Shown here: in pieces, positions 38,383 to 49,355 of the stretch | Layout of the letters: every line of letters starts with the position of its first letter | Numbering within the stretch: position 1 is the stretch's first letter | Source of the DNA: an uncultured marine group I thaumarchaeote | Lineage (GTDB): Archaea; Thermoproteota; Nitrososphaeria; Nitrososphaerales; Nitrosopumilaceae | DNA: 64,000 nucleotides | NCBI GenBank assembly: GCA_902566725.1 | Contig: CACFJZ010000001.1 | Span: 1-64,000 of the forward strand | Reading direction: 5' to 3' | Position numbers and translations under genes: made by a program | The notes under the pieces: model-generated | Seen by the model: only the letters and a program-made list of their open reading frames with translations | The model's database searches: none | What the model was told of the DNA's origin: nothing

Positions 38383-40266
38383 TTACATTTTTTCAGGTGC
38401 ATCAATACCAAGTAAACCTAAAGAAGATTTGAGAGTATTTTGGAATGATACAACTAAGCATAACCTTGCATTCAGTAATTCAGGAGTTTCAGATTTTAGT
38501 ACTTTAACATGTTCATAAAATGAAGAGAAAGTTACTGCCAGATCATAAGAATATTTTGCAATTACTTTGGGTGACAAATTTTTAACTGAATCATTAATTT
38601 GGACATCAAACATTGCAATTTTTTTAACGAGATTTTTTTCATATTCAGAAGATAGTAATTCAAATCCAGAGTCAAAATTTGGTTTGGTTTCTGCTTTTTC
38701 AAGAATTCGTGATGCACGTGCATAAGAATATTGAATATAACTACAAGTGTCACCTTCTAAACGAAGTGAGTTTTTTAGATCAAAAGTAATTATTTTGTCC
38801 AGATCAGGTTTTATCATTTCATAACGAATTGTTCCAACAGCTACAGTTTTAGCAATTTTGTTTAATTCATTTTCAGATAAATCCTCATTACGACTTTTAG
38901 ATTCATCATAAACACGTTTTGTGAGATTTTCAAGTACCGTGTCAGCATTAACATACAAGCCTTTTCGACCGGACATTTGTGCAGATTCTCCTTCAGTAGA
39001 AAGGCCTAATGATGTCACAGTGTCGGAACTAAGTGTAACAGATTCATAGCCAAGATGAGTGTAAGCACCTTCTTCTTTAAATTTAGCCATTAAGCCAGAT
39101 ACGATTTTTTGTAAACGAATTTGCCGATTATCAATAACAGTGATAACTTTGTTTCCAGACAAATGTAGTTTATCATTATGATCAGAAATCTCATCAAGAT
39201 TAGTTTCATAGAGAATTTGAGAATTCTTTTGAGTCGAGTGTATTTTGTAAGAGAATGGATCATCTACCAATCCAAGTTTCCATGCAGCATAAGGAATATC
39301 TTTTGCAATGTAAGTTGCAACCCCATTACTTCGAACCAATATTTTATCATCTTCGCCTTCCGCAGGAATTACCCAACAACCGGCATTATCACCAGATTCT
39401 TCAAATTTTATTTGATTATCAGATTTTAATTTCTCAAAAATTTTTTCCCAAAGTTTTGAATGAATGATTTGAGATTCAAAATTCAGACAGTCATAAAAAA
39501 CCCCTAGATTCCAAACTGTTTTTAATTGCTCATCCAATACTCTTCGAGTAATTGTTTGTGCCATTTTTGATATTTCACTAGAACTATCTTCAATTTGTTT
39601 TAGAATTTCATGTCTTTTTTCTTCTAACTTTTTATCGGTTTCATATTTTTCAGTAGTTTTTACATATACGGTATCACCACAATAATGATCAAATTTTTCA
39701 TTGTTTGGTGGTTCCTGTGAAAAACCTAATTCAGTAAAACCAACAATAATGTCAGCAACTTGCAGACCAGAATCATCTACATAGTTTAGTACATTTACGT
39801 TAAAATTTCCTTTTCGTAATATTCTAGACACAATGTCACCCAAAATCACATTTCGGATATGACCAACATGTAACGCCTTGTTTGGATTTACTGATGTGTG
39901 TTCAACCACAACTTTTTCGTTGTTACCAATATCGAGAGCGCCATAATTTTCTTCAAGTGATGAAGAAATAACAATTTCATTAAATTTTTCATAATCTATA
40001 CTAAAATTGAGATATCCGCTAGGATGAGATTCAACATTTTTTATTTCAGGCAAGTCATCAAAATTATACAAATCAGAAAGTTCACGAGATATGTCTTGAG
40101 GGCTTTTCTTGAGTTGTTTTGAGAGTAGAAATGAGACATTACATGTTATGTCACCAAATCCAGGCTTTGCAGATTCAACTGAGAATGATACAGGCTCTAG
40201 ATCCTGAGAGTCTAAAATTTTATCTGTTTTTTTTCGTATATTTTCTAGTAATTCAAGAAAAACCAT
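38383..40266 (-). CDS. argS: Arginyl-tRNA synthetase
   Basis: VVEHTSVNPNKALHVGHIRNVILGD; MSGRKGLYVN; DALR-type C-terminus. Confidence 0.96.
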   Translation of the reverse strand: MVFLELLENIRKKTDKILDSQDLEPVSFSVESAKPGFGDITCNVSFLLSKQLKKSPQDISRELSDLYNFDDLPEIKNVESHPSGYLNFSIDYEKFNEIVISSSLEENYGALDIGNNEKVVVEHTSVNPNKALHVGHIRNVILGDIVSRILRKGNFNVNVLNYVDDSGLQVADIIVGFTELGFSQEPPNNEKFDHYCGDTVYVKTTEKYETDKKLEEKRHEILKQIEDSSSEISKMAQTITRRVLDEQLKTVWNLGVFYDCLNFESQIIHSKLWEKIFEKLKSDNQIKFEESGDNAGCWVIPAEGEDDKILVRSNGVATYIAKDIPYAAWKLGLVDDPFSYKIHSTQKNSQILYETNLDEISDHNDKLHLSGNKVITVIDNRQIRLQKIVSGLMAKFKEEGAYTHLGYESVTLSSDTVTSLGLSTEGESAQMSGRKGLYVNADTVLENLTKRVYDESKSRNEDLSENELNKIAKTVAVGTIRYEMIKPDLDKIITFDLKNSLRLEGDTCSYIQYSYARASRILEKAETKPNFDSGFELLSSEYEKNLVKKIAMFDVQINDSVKNLSPKVIAKYSYDLAVTFSSFYEHVKVLKSETPELLNARLCLVVSFQNTLKSSLGLLGIDAPEKM

Positions 40267-40270
40267 ACAA

Positions 40271-40981
40271 TTAGAATTCGGATTTAATCATATCTAAGCC
40301 TTCCAATACACCTTCACCCGAATTTTTTGTAGTGACAATCTTAGCTATTTGCTTTAATTCAGGAATGGAGTTATTTACAGCAATGTTGTTTTTAACGGTT
40401 TGAAATAAAGGAACGTCAGTTTCACTGTCACCTAATGCAATAGTATCTTCTACATCAACATTGAGCATTTCAAGTGCCTTCAGCAATCCAGTTCCTTTAT
40501 CAACACCGGCAGTATTGATATGATACGCATATCCACTATCAAAAAGGCCTACATTGAATCCATTTTCATTTAATAATTTTTGAGCATTCTTTATGTCAAA
40601 GGTTCTATCCAAAACAACTTCAGTAAGTCTTGGAAAAACAGGTTTTTCTTTAATTGAAGCATCAACATTTTCTTTTAAAAATGAAAATGCATCTTCACAT
40701 TCTTTTTTGTTTCCAATCATCTTATGAGTCATCACATCACCATGAGTGATACAGCCACCGTTTTCACCAACGCCAAGTAAAGTTAATCCACCAAATATTG
40801 AGAGAAGGTATGCTTCAATTGAAGAACGGCCAGTTACAAAGATTACATGATGTCCATTATTTTTTAAATTTCTTAATTTTTCTAATGCCTGAAGATGAAT
40901 TTTACCAAAACCATTCAATGTGATTGTTCCATCAATATCAACTGCCAGAACTTTTTTCTTCAATGATCTTTCGCTTTTCAT
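40271..40981 (-). CDS. Phosphoglycolate phosphatase-like HAD hydrolase
   Basis: VLAVDIDGTITLNG; GDSETDVPLF. Confidence 0.9.
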   Translation of the reverse strand: MKSERSLKKKVLAVDIDGTITLNGFGKIHLQALEKLRNLKNNGHHVIFVTGRSSIEAYLLSIFGGLTLLGVGENGGCITHGDVMTHKMIGNKKECEDAFSFLKENVDASIKEKPVFPRLTEVVLDRTFDIKNAQKLLNENGFNVGLFDSGYAYHINTAGVDKGTGLLKALEMLNVDVEDTIALGDSETDVPLFQTVKNNIAVNNSIPELKQIAKIVTTKNSGEGVLEGLDMIKSEF

Positions 40982-41036
40982 ACCATTAATGAGTAATGCG
41001 TTAAGAAACCTTTCATAATGGCAAATTTTTTACTAA

Positions 41037-42149
41037 TTGAGTAGAATGGGAATTCCTGAAAAAATCAAAGCTATTCAAGATGAGATACTTAGAACTCAAT
41101 TAAACAAAGCTACTGAACATCATATAGGGTTACTAAAAGCAAAGATTGCAAAATTAAAGAGAGAACAAGAAGCCGACCAAGTTAAAAAAAGTGCCAAAAA
41201 ACAAGACGGATTTGACGTAAAACGGACGGGAGATGCTACAGTAGTTTTTATCGGATTGCCAAGCGTGGGTAAATCTACATTATTGAATAGGTTAACAGGT
41301 TCAAAATCAGCTGTGGGTGCATTTCAATTTACCACACTTACAGTAGTTCCAGGAGTTATGAATTATAGAGGAGCGAGAATTCAAGTTTTAGATTTACCAG
41401 GGATTATCAAAGGTGCATCAACTGGAAAAGGTCTTGGAAAAAGAATTCTTTCAGTTGCAAGAAGTGCAGACATAGTACTATTAGTATTAGATGTTTTTCA
41501 ACCATATCACGAAGATGTTTTAGTAAATGAATTAGGGAATATAGGAATAAGATTGAATCAAACCCCCCCAGATATTGTAATTGAAAAATCAACTACAGGA
41601 GGAATTGCAGTGGCTCAACAAGTGAAATTAAAAAAAATGTCAGAAAAATTATTGAAAGAGATTCTTAATGTGTATGGATATACTAGTGCACGAGTTGTAA
41701 TTAGAGAGGATATAGAAGCAGAACAGCTTGTAGATTTCATAAATGGGAATAAAACATATGCAAAAGGAATCACTATTTTAAATAAAATTGACCTGGTAGA
41801 TGATGCATTTGTAAAGAAAGTTTCAAAAAAATTAAAGACAGATTTTATTCCCACTTCAGCAGATTCAAATAAAAATATCAATGAATTAAAAGAACGAATT
41901 TACAATGAATTAGAATTTATTAGAATTTATCTTAGGCCAAAAGGCGGAGAAACTGATTTTAAAGAACCATTAATCGTTAGAAAAGGCAACACAGTCATGG
42001 ATGTCTGTAACAAACTTCATAGGAATTTGAAAAAGGATTTTAGGTTTGGATTAGTATGGGGAAAGAGTGTAAAATTTGGAGGGCAACGAGTCGGATTAAA
42101 TCATGTTCTGATTGATGAAGATGTTTTAACAATCATTAAACGCAAGTAG
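41037..42149 (+). CDS. DRG-family GTP-binding protein
   Basis: VVFIGLPSVGKSTLLNRLTGSKS; DLPGIIKGA; NKID; TGS domain at C-terminus. Codons start at a TTG. Confidence 0.94.
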   Translation: MSRMGIPEKIKAIQDEILRTQLNKATEHHIGLLKAKIAKLKREQEADQVKKSAKKQDGFDVKRTGDATVVFIGLPSVGKSTLLNRLTGSKSAVGAFQFTTLTVVPGVMNYRGARIQVLDLPGIIKGASTGKGLGKRILSVARSADIVLLVLDVFQPYHEDVLVNELGNIGIRLNQTPPDIVIEKSTTGGIAVAQQVKLKKMSEKLLKEILNVYGYTSARVVIREDIEAEQLVDFINGNKTYAKGITILNKIDLVDDAFVKKVSKKLKTDFIPTSADSNKNINELKERIYNELEFIRIYLRPKGGETDFKEPLIVRKGNTVMDVCNKLHRNLKKDFRFGLVWGKSVKFGGQRVGLNHVLIDEDVLTIIKRK

Positions 42150-42151
42150 AT

Positions 42152-42718
42152 ATGCCCATACCAAGAAAATTTTATGAAAGAGATACAGTAATTGTAGCAA
42201 AAGAATTGATTGGTAAAAAAGTTATTCGAGTAGATAACAAAACCACATTTTCAGGCATAATTACTGAAACAGAAGCATATAGAGCATCAGATGATCCAGC
42301 AAGCCATGCATTTAACAAAATAACAAAAAGAAATCATGGAATGTTTGATGTAGTGGGAAAATCTTATGTGTATTTTACATATGGAATGTACAATTGTCTG
42401 AATGTAGTTGCAAGAAGTAAAAAGTTTGAAGCAGGTGCAGTTTTGATTAGAGGAGTGCATCCAATTGACGGAGTAAAAAAGATGGAAGAAAATAGAAAAA
42501 CAGACAAATTTTCAAATCTTACAAACGGTCCAGGGAAACTTACTCAGGCATTAAACATTACAGTAAAAGACTATGGAATAGATATGACAAAAAAATCAAA
42601 ATTATACATTACGACAGGGATTTCTCCAAGAAAAATAAACTCAAAATCTAGAATAGGTATAACAAAAGCTATTGATAAAAAATGGAATTTTAGTATTAAC
42701 CCAAAAGATTACTTTTGA
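42152..42718 (+). CDS. 3-methyladenine DNA glycosylase (AAG/MPG family)
   Basis: ARELIGK-like AKELIGKKVIR; ITETEAYRASDDPASHAF; YVYFTYGMYNCLNVV; NGPGKLTQAL. Confidence 0.95.
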   Translation: MPIPRKFYERDTVIVAKELIGKKVIRVDNKTTFSGIITETEAYRASDDPASHAFNKITKRNHGMFDVVGKSYVYFTYGMYNCLNVVARSKKFEAGAVLIRGVHPIDGVKKMEENRKTDKFSNLTNGPGKLTQALNITVKDYGIDMTKKSKLYITTGISPRKINSKSRIGITKAIDKKWNFSINPKDYF

Positions 42719-43374
42719 TCTTCATCGTCATCTTCTACGGTCCAAGGTAAAATATTTCCAAGGATGCGATTCCAATCCATTCGCAATAACAACACCACAA
42801 CGCTAGTCATAGCAACTCCAAAAATAACAATTCCAAGAATTATTGGAGTAGGATCTTCCAAATCTTCAGGTTCAGAAACACCAAACATTTCAAAGATAGG
42901 TTCAACTACAGGGCCGCTAAGATAATGAGATAAAATCACAATCACATAACATAATACAATTTTTCCTGTCAAAGTTGCGATAAAGAATCTAAGAGGGTTG
43001 TATTTTGCCAGTCCGAGTGGAACATATACTAAATCATCGGGCATTGGAGTAGCTGCTGCAAAAAATGCTGCACCTGCACCATATTTTTTGACTAATTTTT
43101 GAAAAGGCTTCATTCGTTTTTTTGTTTTTTCAGAAATAATTCTTCTTCCGCCATAACTAATTGCAAAAATGATTTGTTTTGCAACTGTAGACGTGATAGC
43201 AGCAATTAATGCTAAAATGTGAATATTGAATTGATCACCTACAGACATTGTGATTAACAATATGAAAGATGGAATTGGAACAAATGGAATTAATGAGCCA
43301 AAGAAACTAACTAGCGCTAAACCAAGATAACCAACCTCTGAAGAAAAAAATGGAAGAAAATCCCAAATATCCAA
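42709..43374 (-). CDS. VTT/SNARE-associated (DedA-like) membrane protein
   Basis: Multi-TM; FGSLIPFVPIPSFILL; ATPMPDDLVYVPLGLAKYNPLRFF. Confidence 0.75.
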   Translation of the reverse strand: MDIWDFLPFFSSEVGYLGLALVSFFGSLIPFVPIPSFILLITMSVGDQFNIHILALIAAITSTVAKQIIFAISYGGRRIISEKTKKRMKPFQKLVKKYGAGAAFFAAATPMPDDLVYVPLGLAKYNPLRFFIATLTGKIVLCYVIVILSHYLSGPVVEPIFEMFGVSEPEDLEDPTPIILGIVIFGVAMTSVVVLLLRMDWNRILGNILPWTVEDDDEDQK

Positions 43375-43456
43375 TAGATAACGAGATCCTCGACTGTATA
43401 TAAAAAAAGTGAATTTGATTAATCATTAAAATATTCGAAAATGAGGTATTAAGTGA

Positions 43457-43831
43457 ATGACTGAAAATGAAAATTATGAGATTGCAGATTTAATATCAAA
43501 AATTAGTCCATACATAAGATTCATAGGCGTTATTGGAAAAACAGGGGAACTTCTGGCATATTACCGAAGAGAGGATTTAGCACCATTACTTGATCAAAAA
43601 AAGACACAATATCAATTTGCACAAATTGCAATAAAAACAGAACTTGAAGAGCAGTTTGATGATCAATTAGGAGATACAGAATTTGTATGGGAAGAAAGAA
43701 CTAAGGTTCAGACAATTGCATTTACAATCTCTTCAAAACGTATTTGGATTACAATCGATAGAAATGTAATTCGTTCAGAGATGCTCAGAATTATTGATGC
43801 ATGTTTACCAATAGTGAAACGTTATTCATAA
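43457..43831 (+). CDS. Conserved hypothetical protein (DUF6659-like)
   Basis: IRFIGVIGKTGELLAYYRREDLAPLL. Confidence 0.7.
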   Translation: MTENENYEIADLISKISPYIRFIGVIGKTGELLAYYRREDLAPLLDQKKTQYQFAQIAIKTELEEQFDDQLGDTEFVWEERTKVQTIAFTISSKRIWITIDRNVIRSEMLRIIDACLPIVKRYS

Positions 43832-44757
43832 AGCCAACATAAAACATAACCACTTTTTGTCTTTATTTTAGGAGGATCTTTTTTACATTTCTCCATTGCT
43901 TCAGGACATCTATCATAAAACCTACATCCCTCAGATGGATTCACTAAATTTGGAGGAATACCAGGAATGTATTTTGGTTTACTTTCTTTAGATAAAACAG
44001 GAATGGATTCCAATAGTCCTTTTGTGTATGGATGTTTTGGTTCAAGGAAAATGTCTTTAGAGTCACCAAACTCGACCATTCGTCCTCCATACATAATTCC
44101 AATTTTTTCTGCAACCTCAGATAGTACAGCCAAATCATGAGAGATTATCATGAATGAGTGACCGTCTTTTTTCAATTGTTTGAATAAATTAACAATTTGG
44201 GCTTGAATTAAAACATCGAGAGCAGTAGTAGGTTCATCTGCAATTACAAATTTAGGTTTCAAAATTAACGCCATTGCGATTACAACACGTTGTTTCATGC
44301 CTCCGCTCAATTCATGAGGGAATTTTTTTAATACAGATTCGTCAAGGTTTACAGATGCAAGAGAGTCAAGAATTAGTTTCTTAGAATCGCCCTGAAAGTC
44401 ATGTTGTGATAAAACCTCTTCAAATTGATGTTCAATAGAAAATACAGGATCAAGAGAATTCATTGCACCCTGGAAAACCATAGAGATTTCTTTCCATCGA
44501 ATATCATTATCAAAATTAGAATTAGATAAATTAAGCAAGGATTTGCCATCAAATTCAATTTTTCCAGAATAAATTTTTCCATTTGTTATCATTCGTATAA
44601 TTGAAAGACCAAGTGTACTTTTGCCACAAGCACTTTCACCAGCAATGCCAATTGATTCGCCATTTTCAATTGAAAATGATACATCTTCAAGAGCATGTAC
44701 CAATCCTTTTGATGTATTATATCGTGTAGTCAAATTTTCAATGGAGATAAATGCCAT
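43822..44757 (-). CDS. Oligopeptide/dipeptide ABC transporter ATP-binding protein
   Basis: GESACGKSTLG Walker A; LSGGMKQRVVIAMAL; DEPTTALD; C-terminal Cys-rich CRFYDRCPEAMEKC typical of Opp/Dpp ATPases. Confidence 0.94.
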   Translation of the reverse strand: MAFISIENLTTRYNTSKGLVHALEDVSFSIENGESIGIAGESACGKSTLGLSIIRMITNGKIYSGKIEFDGKSLLNLSNSNFDNDIRWKEISMVFQGAMNSLDPVFSIEHQFEEVLSQHDFQGDSKKLILDSLASVNLDESVLKKFPHELSGGMKQRVVIAMALILKPKFVIADEPTTALDVLIQAQIVNLFKQLKKDGHSFMIISHDLAVLSEVAEKIGIMYGGRMVEFGDSKDIFLEPKHPYTKGLLESIPVLSKESKPKYIPGIPPNLVNPSEGCRFYDRCPEAMEKCKKDPPKIKTKSGYVLCWLYE

Positions 44758-44814
44758 ATTGACGGTTAGAAGAGGTTAGATTAAGTTTTTACTTGTGTAT
44801 ATTTTCAACATTAC

Positions 44815-46101
44815 ATGGAGATTTCAAGAACTCATCTTATTGAAGAACTTAATTCATCAATGGAAGGGCAAGATGTTCTTTTTGGCGGATGGGTAGTTGA
44901 TCTGCGAAAACTTGGAAAGATGGCATTTTTGACGGTTAGAGATGTAACAGGAATGTGCCAAGTGATAGTGAAAGGAGATTCAATGAATTTACTTGAAGGA
45001 TTAAACAGACAGAGTGTTGTAAGAATTTCAGGAAAAGTTCAATCAAGTAAAGCTAAAGATTTTGATTTTGAAATATCTGCAACTGAGATTCAAATCCTTG
45101 CAAAAGCAGAATATCCATTACCTATAGATCCGATCGGAAGATTAGAAAGTGATATCGATAACAGATTAAACTCAAGGGCTCTTGATATGAGAAACCAGAA
45201 AACTGCATCAATTTTCAAATTGAGAAGTCAAGTTTTGGCATCAATTAGAGAGACCCTCATCAAAAGAAAATTCATAGAAATCAATACACCAAAAATTATT
45301 GGAAGTGCAAGTGAAGGAGGAGCAGATTTGTTTAGTTTAGATTATTTTGGAAAACAAGGATATCTAGCACAAAGCCCGCAGTTATACAAGGAACAAATGA
45401 CAATAGGTCTAGAAAGAGTGTTTGAAATTTCATCATTTTATAGAGCAGAAAAATCTCATACAGGAAGACATCTCAGTGAATTTACTAGCGTAGACATTGA
45501 AGCTGCAATGATGGATTATACAGATGTAATGGATGTTTTAGAATCAATTGTAGTGGATGTTTTCAAAAATACTGCTGAAAATTCTAAAACAGAACAAAAA
45601 GAAATTGGACATGAAATCAAAGTTCCAAATTCACCATTTGAGAGAGTAACGTACACACAAGCACTTGAAGAGTTAGGAGATATGGATATTAAATTAGAAT
45701 TTGGAGAGGATTTGCAAGATTCACACCTACGTAGTTTAGGAGACAAACATCCAGGGTTCTTCTTTTTAACTGACTGGCCTATGAAATTAAAACCATTTTA
45801 CATCCATGAAAAAGATGATGACCCTACACTTTCACGTTCATTTGATTTACAGTATGGATATTTGGAATTATCTTCCGGAGGAAGAAGATTACATGATCCG
45901 GAACAATTGAGATCTAGATTAAAAGAACAAGATTTGGATCCAACAAGTTTTGAAGAACACTTGAAAACATTCGGATGGGGAATGCCACCACATTCAGGTT
46001 GGGGAATGGGATTAGATAGACTGATGACAGTTTTAATTGGAATTGACAATGTTAGAGAGGTAGTTTTGTATCCAAGAGATCCAGATAGGCTCAAACCATA
46101 A
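44815..46101 (+). CDS. aspS: Aspartyl-tRNA synthetase (archaeal/non-discriminating type)
   Basis: Class II motifs: FYRAEKSHTGRHLSEF, GWGMGLDRLMTVLIG...REVVLYPRD. Confidence 0.95.
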   Translation: MEISRTHLIEELNSSMEGQDVLFGGWVVDLRKLGKMAFLTVRDVTGMCQVIVKGDSMNLLEGLNRQSVVRISGKVQSSKAKDFDFEISATEIQILAKAEYPLPIDPIGRLESDIDNRLNSRALDMRNQKTASIFKLRSQVLASIRETLIKRKFIEINTPKIIGSASEGGADLFSLDYFGKQGYLAQSPQLYKEQMTIGLERVFEISSFYRAEKSHTGRHLSEFTSVDIEAAMMDYTDVMDVLESIVVDVFKNTAENSKTEQKEIGHEIKVPNSPFERVTYTQALEELGDMDIKLEFGEDLQDSHLRSLGDKHPGFFFLTDWPMKLKPFYIHEKDDDPTLSRSFDLQYGYLELSSGGRRLHDPEQLRSRLKEQDLDPTSFEEHLKTFGWGMPPHSGWGMGLDRLMTVLIGIDNVREVVLYPRDPDRLKP

Positions 46102-46167
46102 GATTCATAGAAAAAAATTAGATTAAAAAAACAAACAATAGTGACAGAGTGAGATATTGGATGAAAT

Positions 46168-46302
46168 TTGTTTTCTGAAGATTGGATGACAACTGAAGAA
46201 CGTAGTAGAGCAGCCAAGTTAGGATGGATTGGTCACGATCTAGCTGCACTGAAACGAAGCTATGCATCAGTAAAAGGTTGGGAAACTAGAAGAAGAAACT
46301 AA
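46168..46302 (+). CDS. Small conserved-looking protein (44 aa, TTG start; not in ORF track)
   Basis: MFSEDWMTTEERSRAAKLGWIGHDLAALKRSYASVKGWETRRRN. Confidence 0.5.
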   Translation: MFSEDWMTTEERSRAAKLGWIGHDLAALKRSYASVKGWETRRRN

Positions 46303-46309
46303 TAGAAAG

Positions 46310-47323
46310 TTATAGTCTGTTAGTAATTTCTTTGGTAAATTCCTGCGTGGATTTTTCTCCACCAATATCTTTAGTGGTAATGCCAGATTTGATTAAATCC
46401 AGGACAACATCTTCAAGTTTTTTTCCAGCAGAAATACAATCTGAATCATTATTTTTTGAACCTAACCAATCAAGCATCATTTTTGTAGATAAGATGAATG
46501 AAGATGGATTTGCAATTTGTTTTCCAGCAATATCAAATGCCGCACCATGAACTGGCTCAAACAAGCCAAAATTATCTCCCAAATTGGCTGCAGGTGCCAT
46601 ACCTAATCCACCTACAACTTGTGAGGATTCATCAGATAAAATATCACCAAACAAATTCGTAGTCACAATTACATCAAATTCATGAGGAGAACGAATTAAG
46701 TTCATTGAGCATGCATCGACATACATCTGATCAAATGTGACGTCAGGGTAATCTTTTGAAACATCCTCACATGCACGGGAAAATAGACCGTCAGTCATCT
46801 TCATGACATTGGATTTATGTACACATGTAACACGTTTTTGCTGATTTCTATCCATTGCAGTTTCAAAGGCATATTTTGCAATTCGTTTAGAAGCCTTTTC
46901 ACTAATAATTCTTAATGCCACAGCAGTATCATCAACTTGGAACTCTTGACCAGTGTAAAGATCTTCAGTGTTTTCTCTAACAATTACTAAATCAATATCA
47001 TCTCTTAATGCAGGAGTGTTTGGATACGATTTTGCAGGACGAATGTTTGCATAGAGATCTAATTTTTGTCTTAATGCAACAATAACATCTTTAGCACTTT
47101 CGCCAACAGGAGCTTTCAAACATGCATCAGATGATTTAATTGATTCAAAAACATCATCAGGCAATGCATTGCCTGTTTTTTCAAGTGCGCGGTCACCAGC
47201 TACAAGAGAAGTTACATTAAATTTTACATTTAATTTGTCATGAATTGAATCCAAAATTGTTTTTACAGATTCAGATAATTCAGGACCAATCCCATCACCA
47301 GTAATTAACGAAATATTATACAT
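46310..47323 (-). CDS. leuB: 3-isopropylmalate/isocitrate dehydrogenase family
   Basis: GDGIGPEL; VIVRENTEDLYTG; TTNLFGDILSDESSQVVGGLGMAP. Context with leuA/ilvBN supports LeuB. Confidence 0.9.
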   Translation of the reverse strand: MYNISLITGDGIGPELSESVKTILDSIHDKLNVKFNVTSLVAGDRALEKTGNALPDDVFESIKSSDACLKAPVGESAKDVIVALRQKLDLYANIRPAKSYPNTPALRDDIDLVIVRENTEDLYTGQEFQVDDTAVALRIISEKASKRIAKYAFETAMDRNQQKRVTCVHKSNVMKMTDGLFSRACEDVSKDYPDVTFDQMYVDACSMNLIRSPHEFDVIVTTNLFGDILSDESSQVVGGLGMAPAANLGDNFGLFEPVHGAAFDIAGKQIANPSSFILSTKMMLDWLGSKNNDSDCISAGKKLEDVVLDLIKSGITTKDIGGEKSTQEFTKEITNRL

Positions 47324-47350
47324 ATATGATCACCTAGAATTTTGTAATGA

Positions 47351-48940
47351 TTAAATCTTTTTTTCCTTTAGAAGATTTTTTAACATTATGCGATTAATTC
47401 CGTCAACCATAGCTTGTACACTTGTTGTAACAATATCTTCACCTACAGATTTAGAAGAAATTATGTTACCACGTGCATCTTCAACTTTTACAGTTACTTC
47501 ACATAATGCATTAGCACCACCAGAAATAGAATCTAACTTGTATTCTTTTAGTCTAACTTCATCGGTGATTTGACTGGTAATTTTTTGAATTGCATTTAAT
47601 GCAGCATCCACAGGACCTACACCGTAATCAGTTGCAGAAAATTCTTGGCCATCGACATTTAATTTTACAAATGCATAAGGCATTGTTCCAACACCAGTAG
47701 AAACAGAAAATCCTGCCAACTGAACAATTCGTTTTAATTTATTTTCACCAATTACCTCGTTTGCCATAGATAATAATTCAACTTCAGTTACTTGTTTGCC
47801 TTGATCACCTAATGCTTTGACTTTATCCAAGATTTGTTTTGTTTGTTCATCATTTGGTTCAATGCCATATTCTTTGAGCATTGCATTCATGCCGTGAATT
47901 CCAGCATGTTTTCCCACCTGTAACCAGCGAGTCCTACCTACAATTTCAGGACTAATTGGCTCATATGTTAAAGGATTATTCAATACGCCATGAGTATGGA
48001 TTCCAGATTCATGTCCAAAGGCGTTTTCTCCAACAATTGCTTTGTTTGGTTGTACAGACATTCCTGCTAATTTGGAGATGTATCTTGAAGTTTCATAGAT
48101 TAATTTTGTATTGATATTGGTTTCCCAAGTATTTTCAAATTGTAAACTGTGTAATGCCATAACAAATTCTTCTAAAGATGCGTTTCCTGCACGTTCACCA
48201 ATTCCATTGATAGTTACATGTGCACATGATGCGCCTGCCTGTACACCAGATATTGCATTTGCCACGGCTAATCCAAAATCATTATGACAGTGAACACTAA
48301 TTGGTAACTTTGATACTTCAATCGCATCTTTAGTTATTTCACCAATGTATTGAGGAGTTGAATAGCCAACAGTATCAGGAATATCAATTCTATCAGCACC
48401 AGCGCTAGCAACAGCACCAAAAACTTTTTTCAAAAATTCCCTATCAGTTCTTGTTGCATCTTCTGCAGAAAATTCTACTTGTAACCCACGTGATTTTCCA
48501 TATTCAACGGCTTCAATTGCTTTTTCTAAAGCTTCATCTCGAGACATTTTCAATTTATGTTCAAGGTGAATATCAGAAGTTGCAATGAATGTATGAATAT
48601 AGTTTAATCCACAGTCTACAGCAGCATCAATATCTTTTTTATTAGTTCGTGCTAATCCACATAATTCTGCCTTTAATCCATCACCAACAATTGCTTTTAC
48701 TCCTTCACGTTCTCCTTCAGAAATTACAGGAAATCCGGTTTCAATTGCATCTACACCTAACTCGTCAAGTTTTCTTGCAATGTTTAATTTTTTTTCAGGA
48801 GATAATGAGACTCCAGGAGATTGCTCACCGTCACGTAAAGTTGTATCAAAAATTCTAATGTTCGTGTTCTTCACGCTCCAATGCAGTAATGCCAGTTCGT
48901 GCCATCTCTTTAATTCCAAATTTCTTTGCCAATTCTTCAA
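47351..48940 (-). CDS. leuA: 2-isopropylmalate synthase (true start probably GTG at 48874)
   Basis: IRIFDTTLRDGEQSPGVSL; SVHCHNDFGLAVANA; NGIGERAGNASLEE. Confidence 0.94.
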   Translation of the reverse strand: MKNWQRNLELKRWHELALLHWSVKNTNIRIFDTTLRDGEQSPGVSLSPEKKLNIARKLDELGVDAIETGFPVISEGEREGVKAIVGDGLKAELCGLARTNKKDIDAAVDCGLNYIHTFIATSDIHLEHKLKMSRDEALEKAIEAVEYGKSRGLQVEFSAEDATRTDREFLKKVFGAVASAGADRIDIPDTVGYSTPQYIGEITKDAIEVSKLPISVHCHNDFGLAVANAISGVQAGASCAHVTINGIGERAGNASLEEFVMALHSLQFENTWETNINTKLIYETSRYISKLAGMSVQPNKAIVGENAFGHESGIHTHGVLNNPLTYEPISPEIVGRTRWLQVGKHAGIHGMNAMLKEYGIEPNDEQTKQILDKVKALGDQGKQVTEVELLSMANEVIGENKLKRIVQLAGFSVSTGVGTMPYAFVKLNVDGQEFSATDYGVGPVDAALNAIQKITSQITDEVRLKEYKLDSISGGANALCEVTVKVEDARGNIISSKSVGEDIVTTSVQAMVDGINRIMLKNLLKEKKI

Positions 48941-49346
48941 AGGCAGATATTTGGTGAGGTGTTGCAGTCATTTCAACTATAATGGATTCTTTTTTTGCGT
49001 CATGAGTTTTTGCAGAATATGCACTGGCTAATTTATTAATTTCCATGCTATCTTCTGGTTTACTTACTTTAATCTTAAACATTACCAACTCTCTATATAC
49101 GGAGTTATTCACATCTAACCTACGAACCTCAATTGTGTCAATCATTTTGTCAAGTTGTTTGACGATTTGAGTGATTTGCTTCTCGTCACCTATTGTAGTG
49201 ATTGTCATTCTAGAGTATTTTTTGTCTTCAGTGACACCTACAGAGATACTATCGATGTTAAAGTTACGTGATCTAAAAAGATGTGTAACCTTAAACAAAA
49301 TTCCCGGTTTATTTTCTACTTTAATTGATAATATTGCCCAGACCAT
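48855..49346 (-). CDS. ilvN: Acetolactate synthase small subunit
   Basis: AILSIKVENKPGILFKVTHLFRSRNFNIDSISVG ACT domain. Confidence 0.95.
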   Translation of the reverse strand: MVWAILSIKVENKPGILFKVTHLFRSRNFNIDSISVGVTEDKKYSRMTITTIGDEKQITQIVKQLDKMIDTIEVRRLDVNNSVYRELVMFKIKVSKPEDSMEINKLASAYSAKTHDAKKESIIVEMTATPHQISAFEELAKKFGIKEMARTGITALEREEHEH

Positions 49347-49355
49347 TTTACATCA

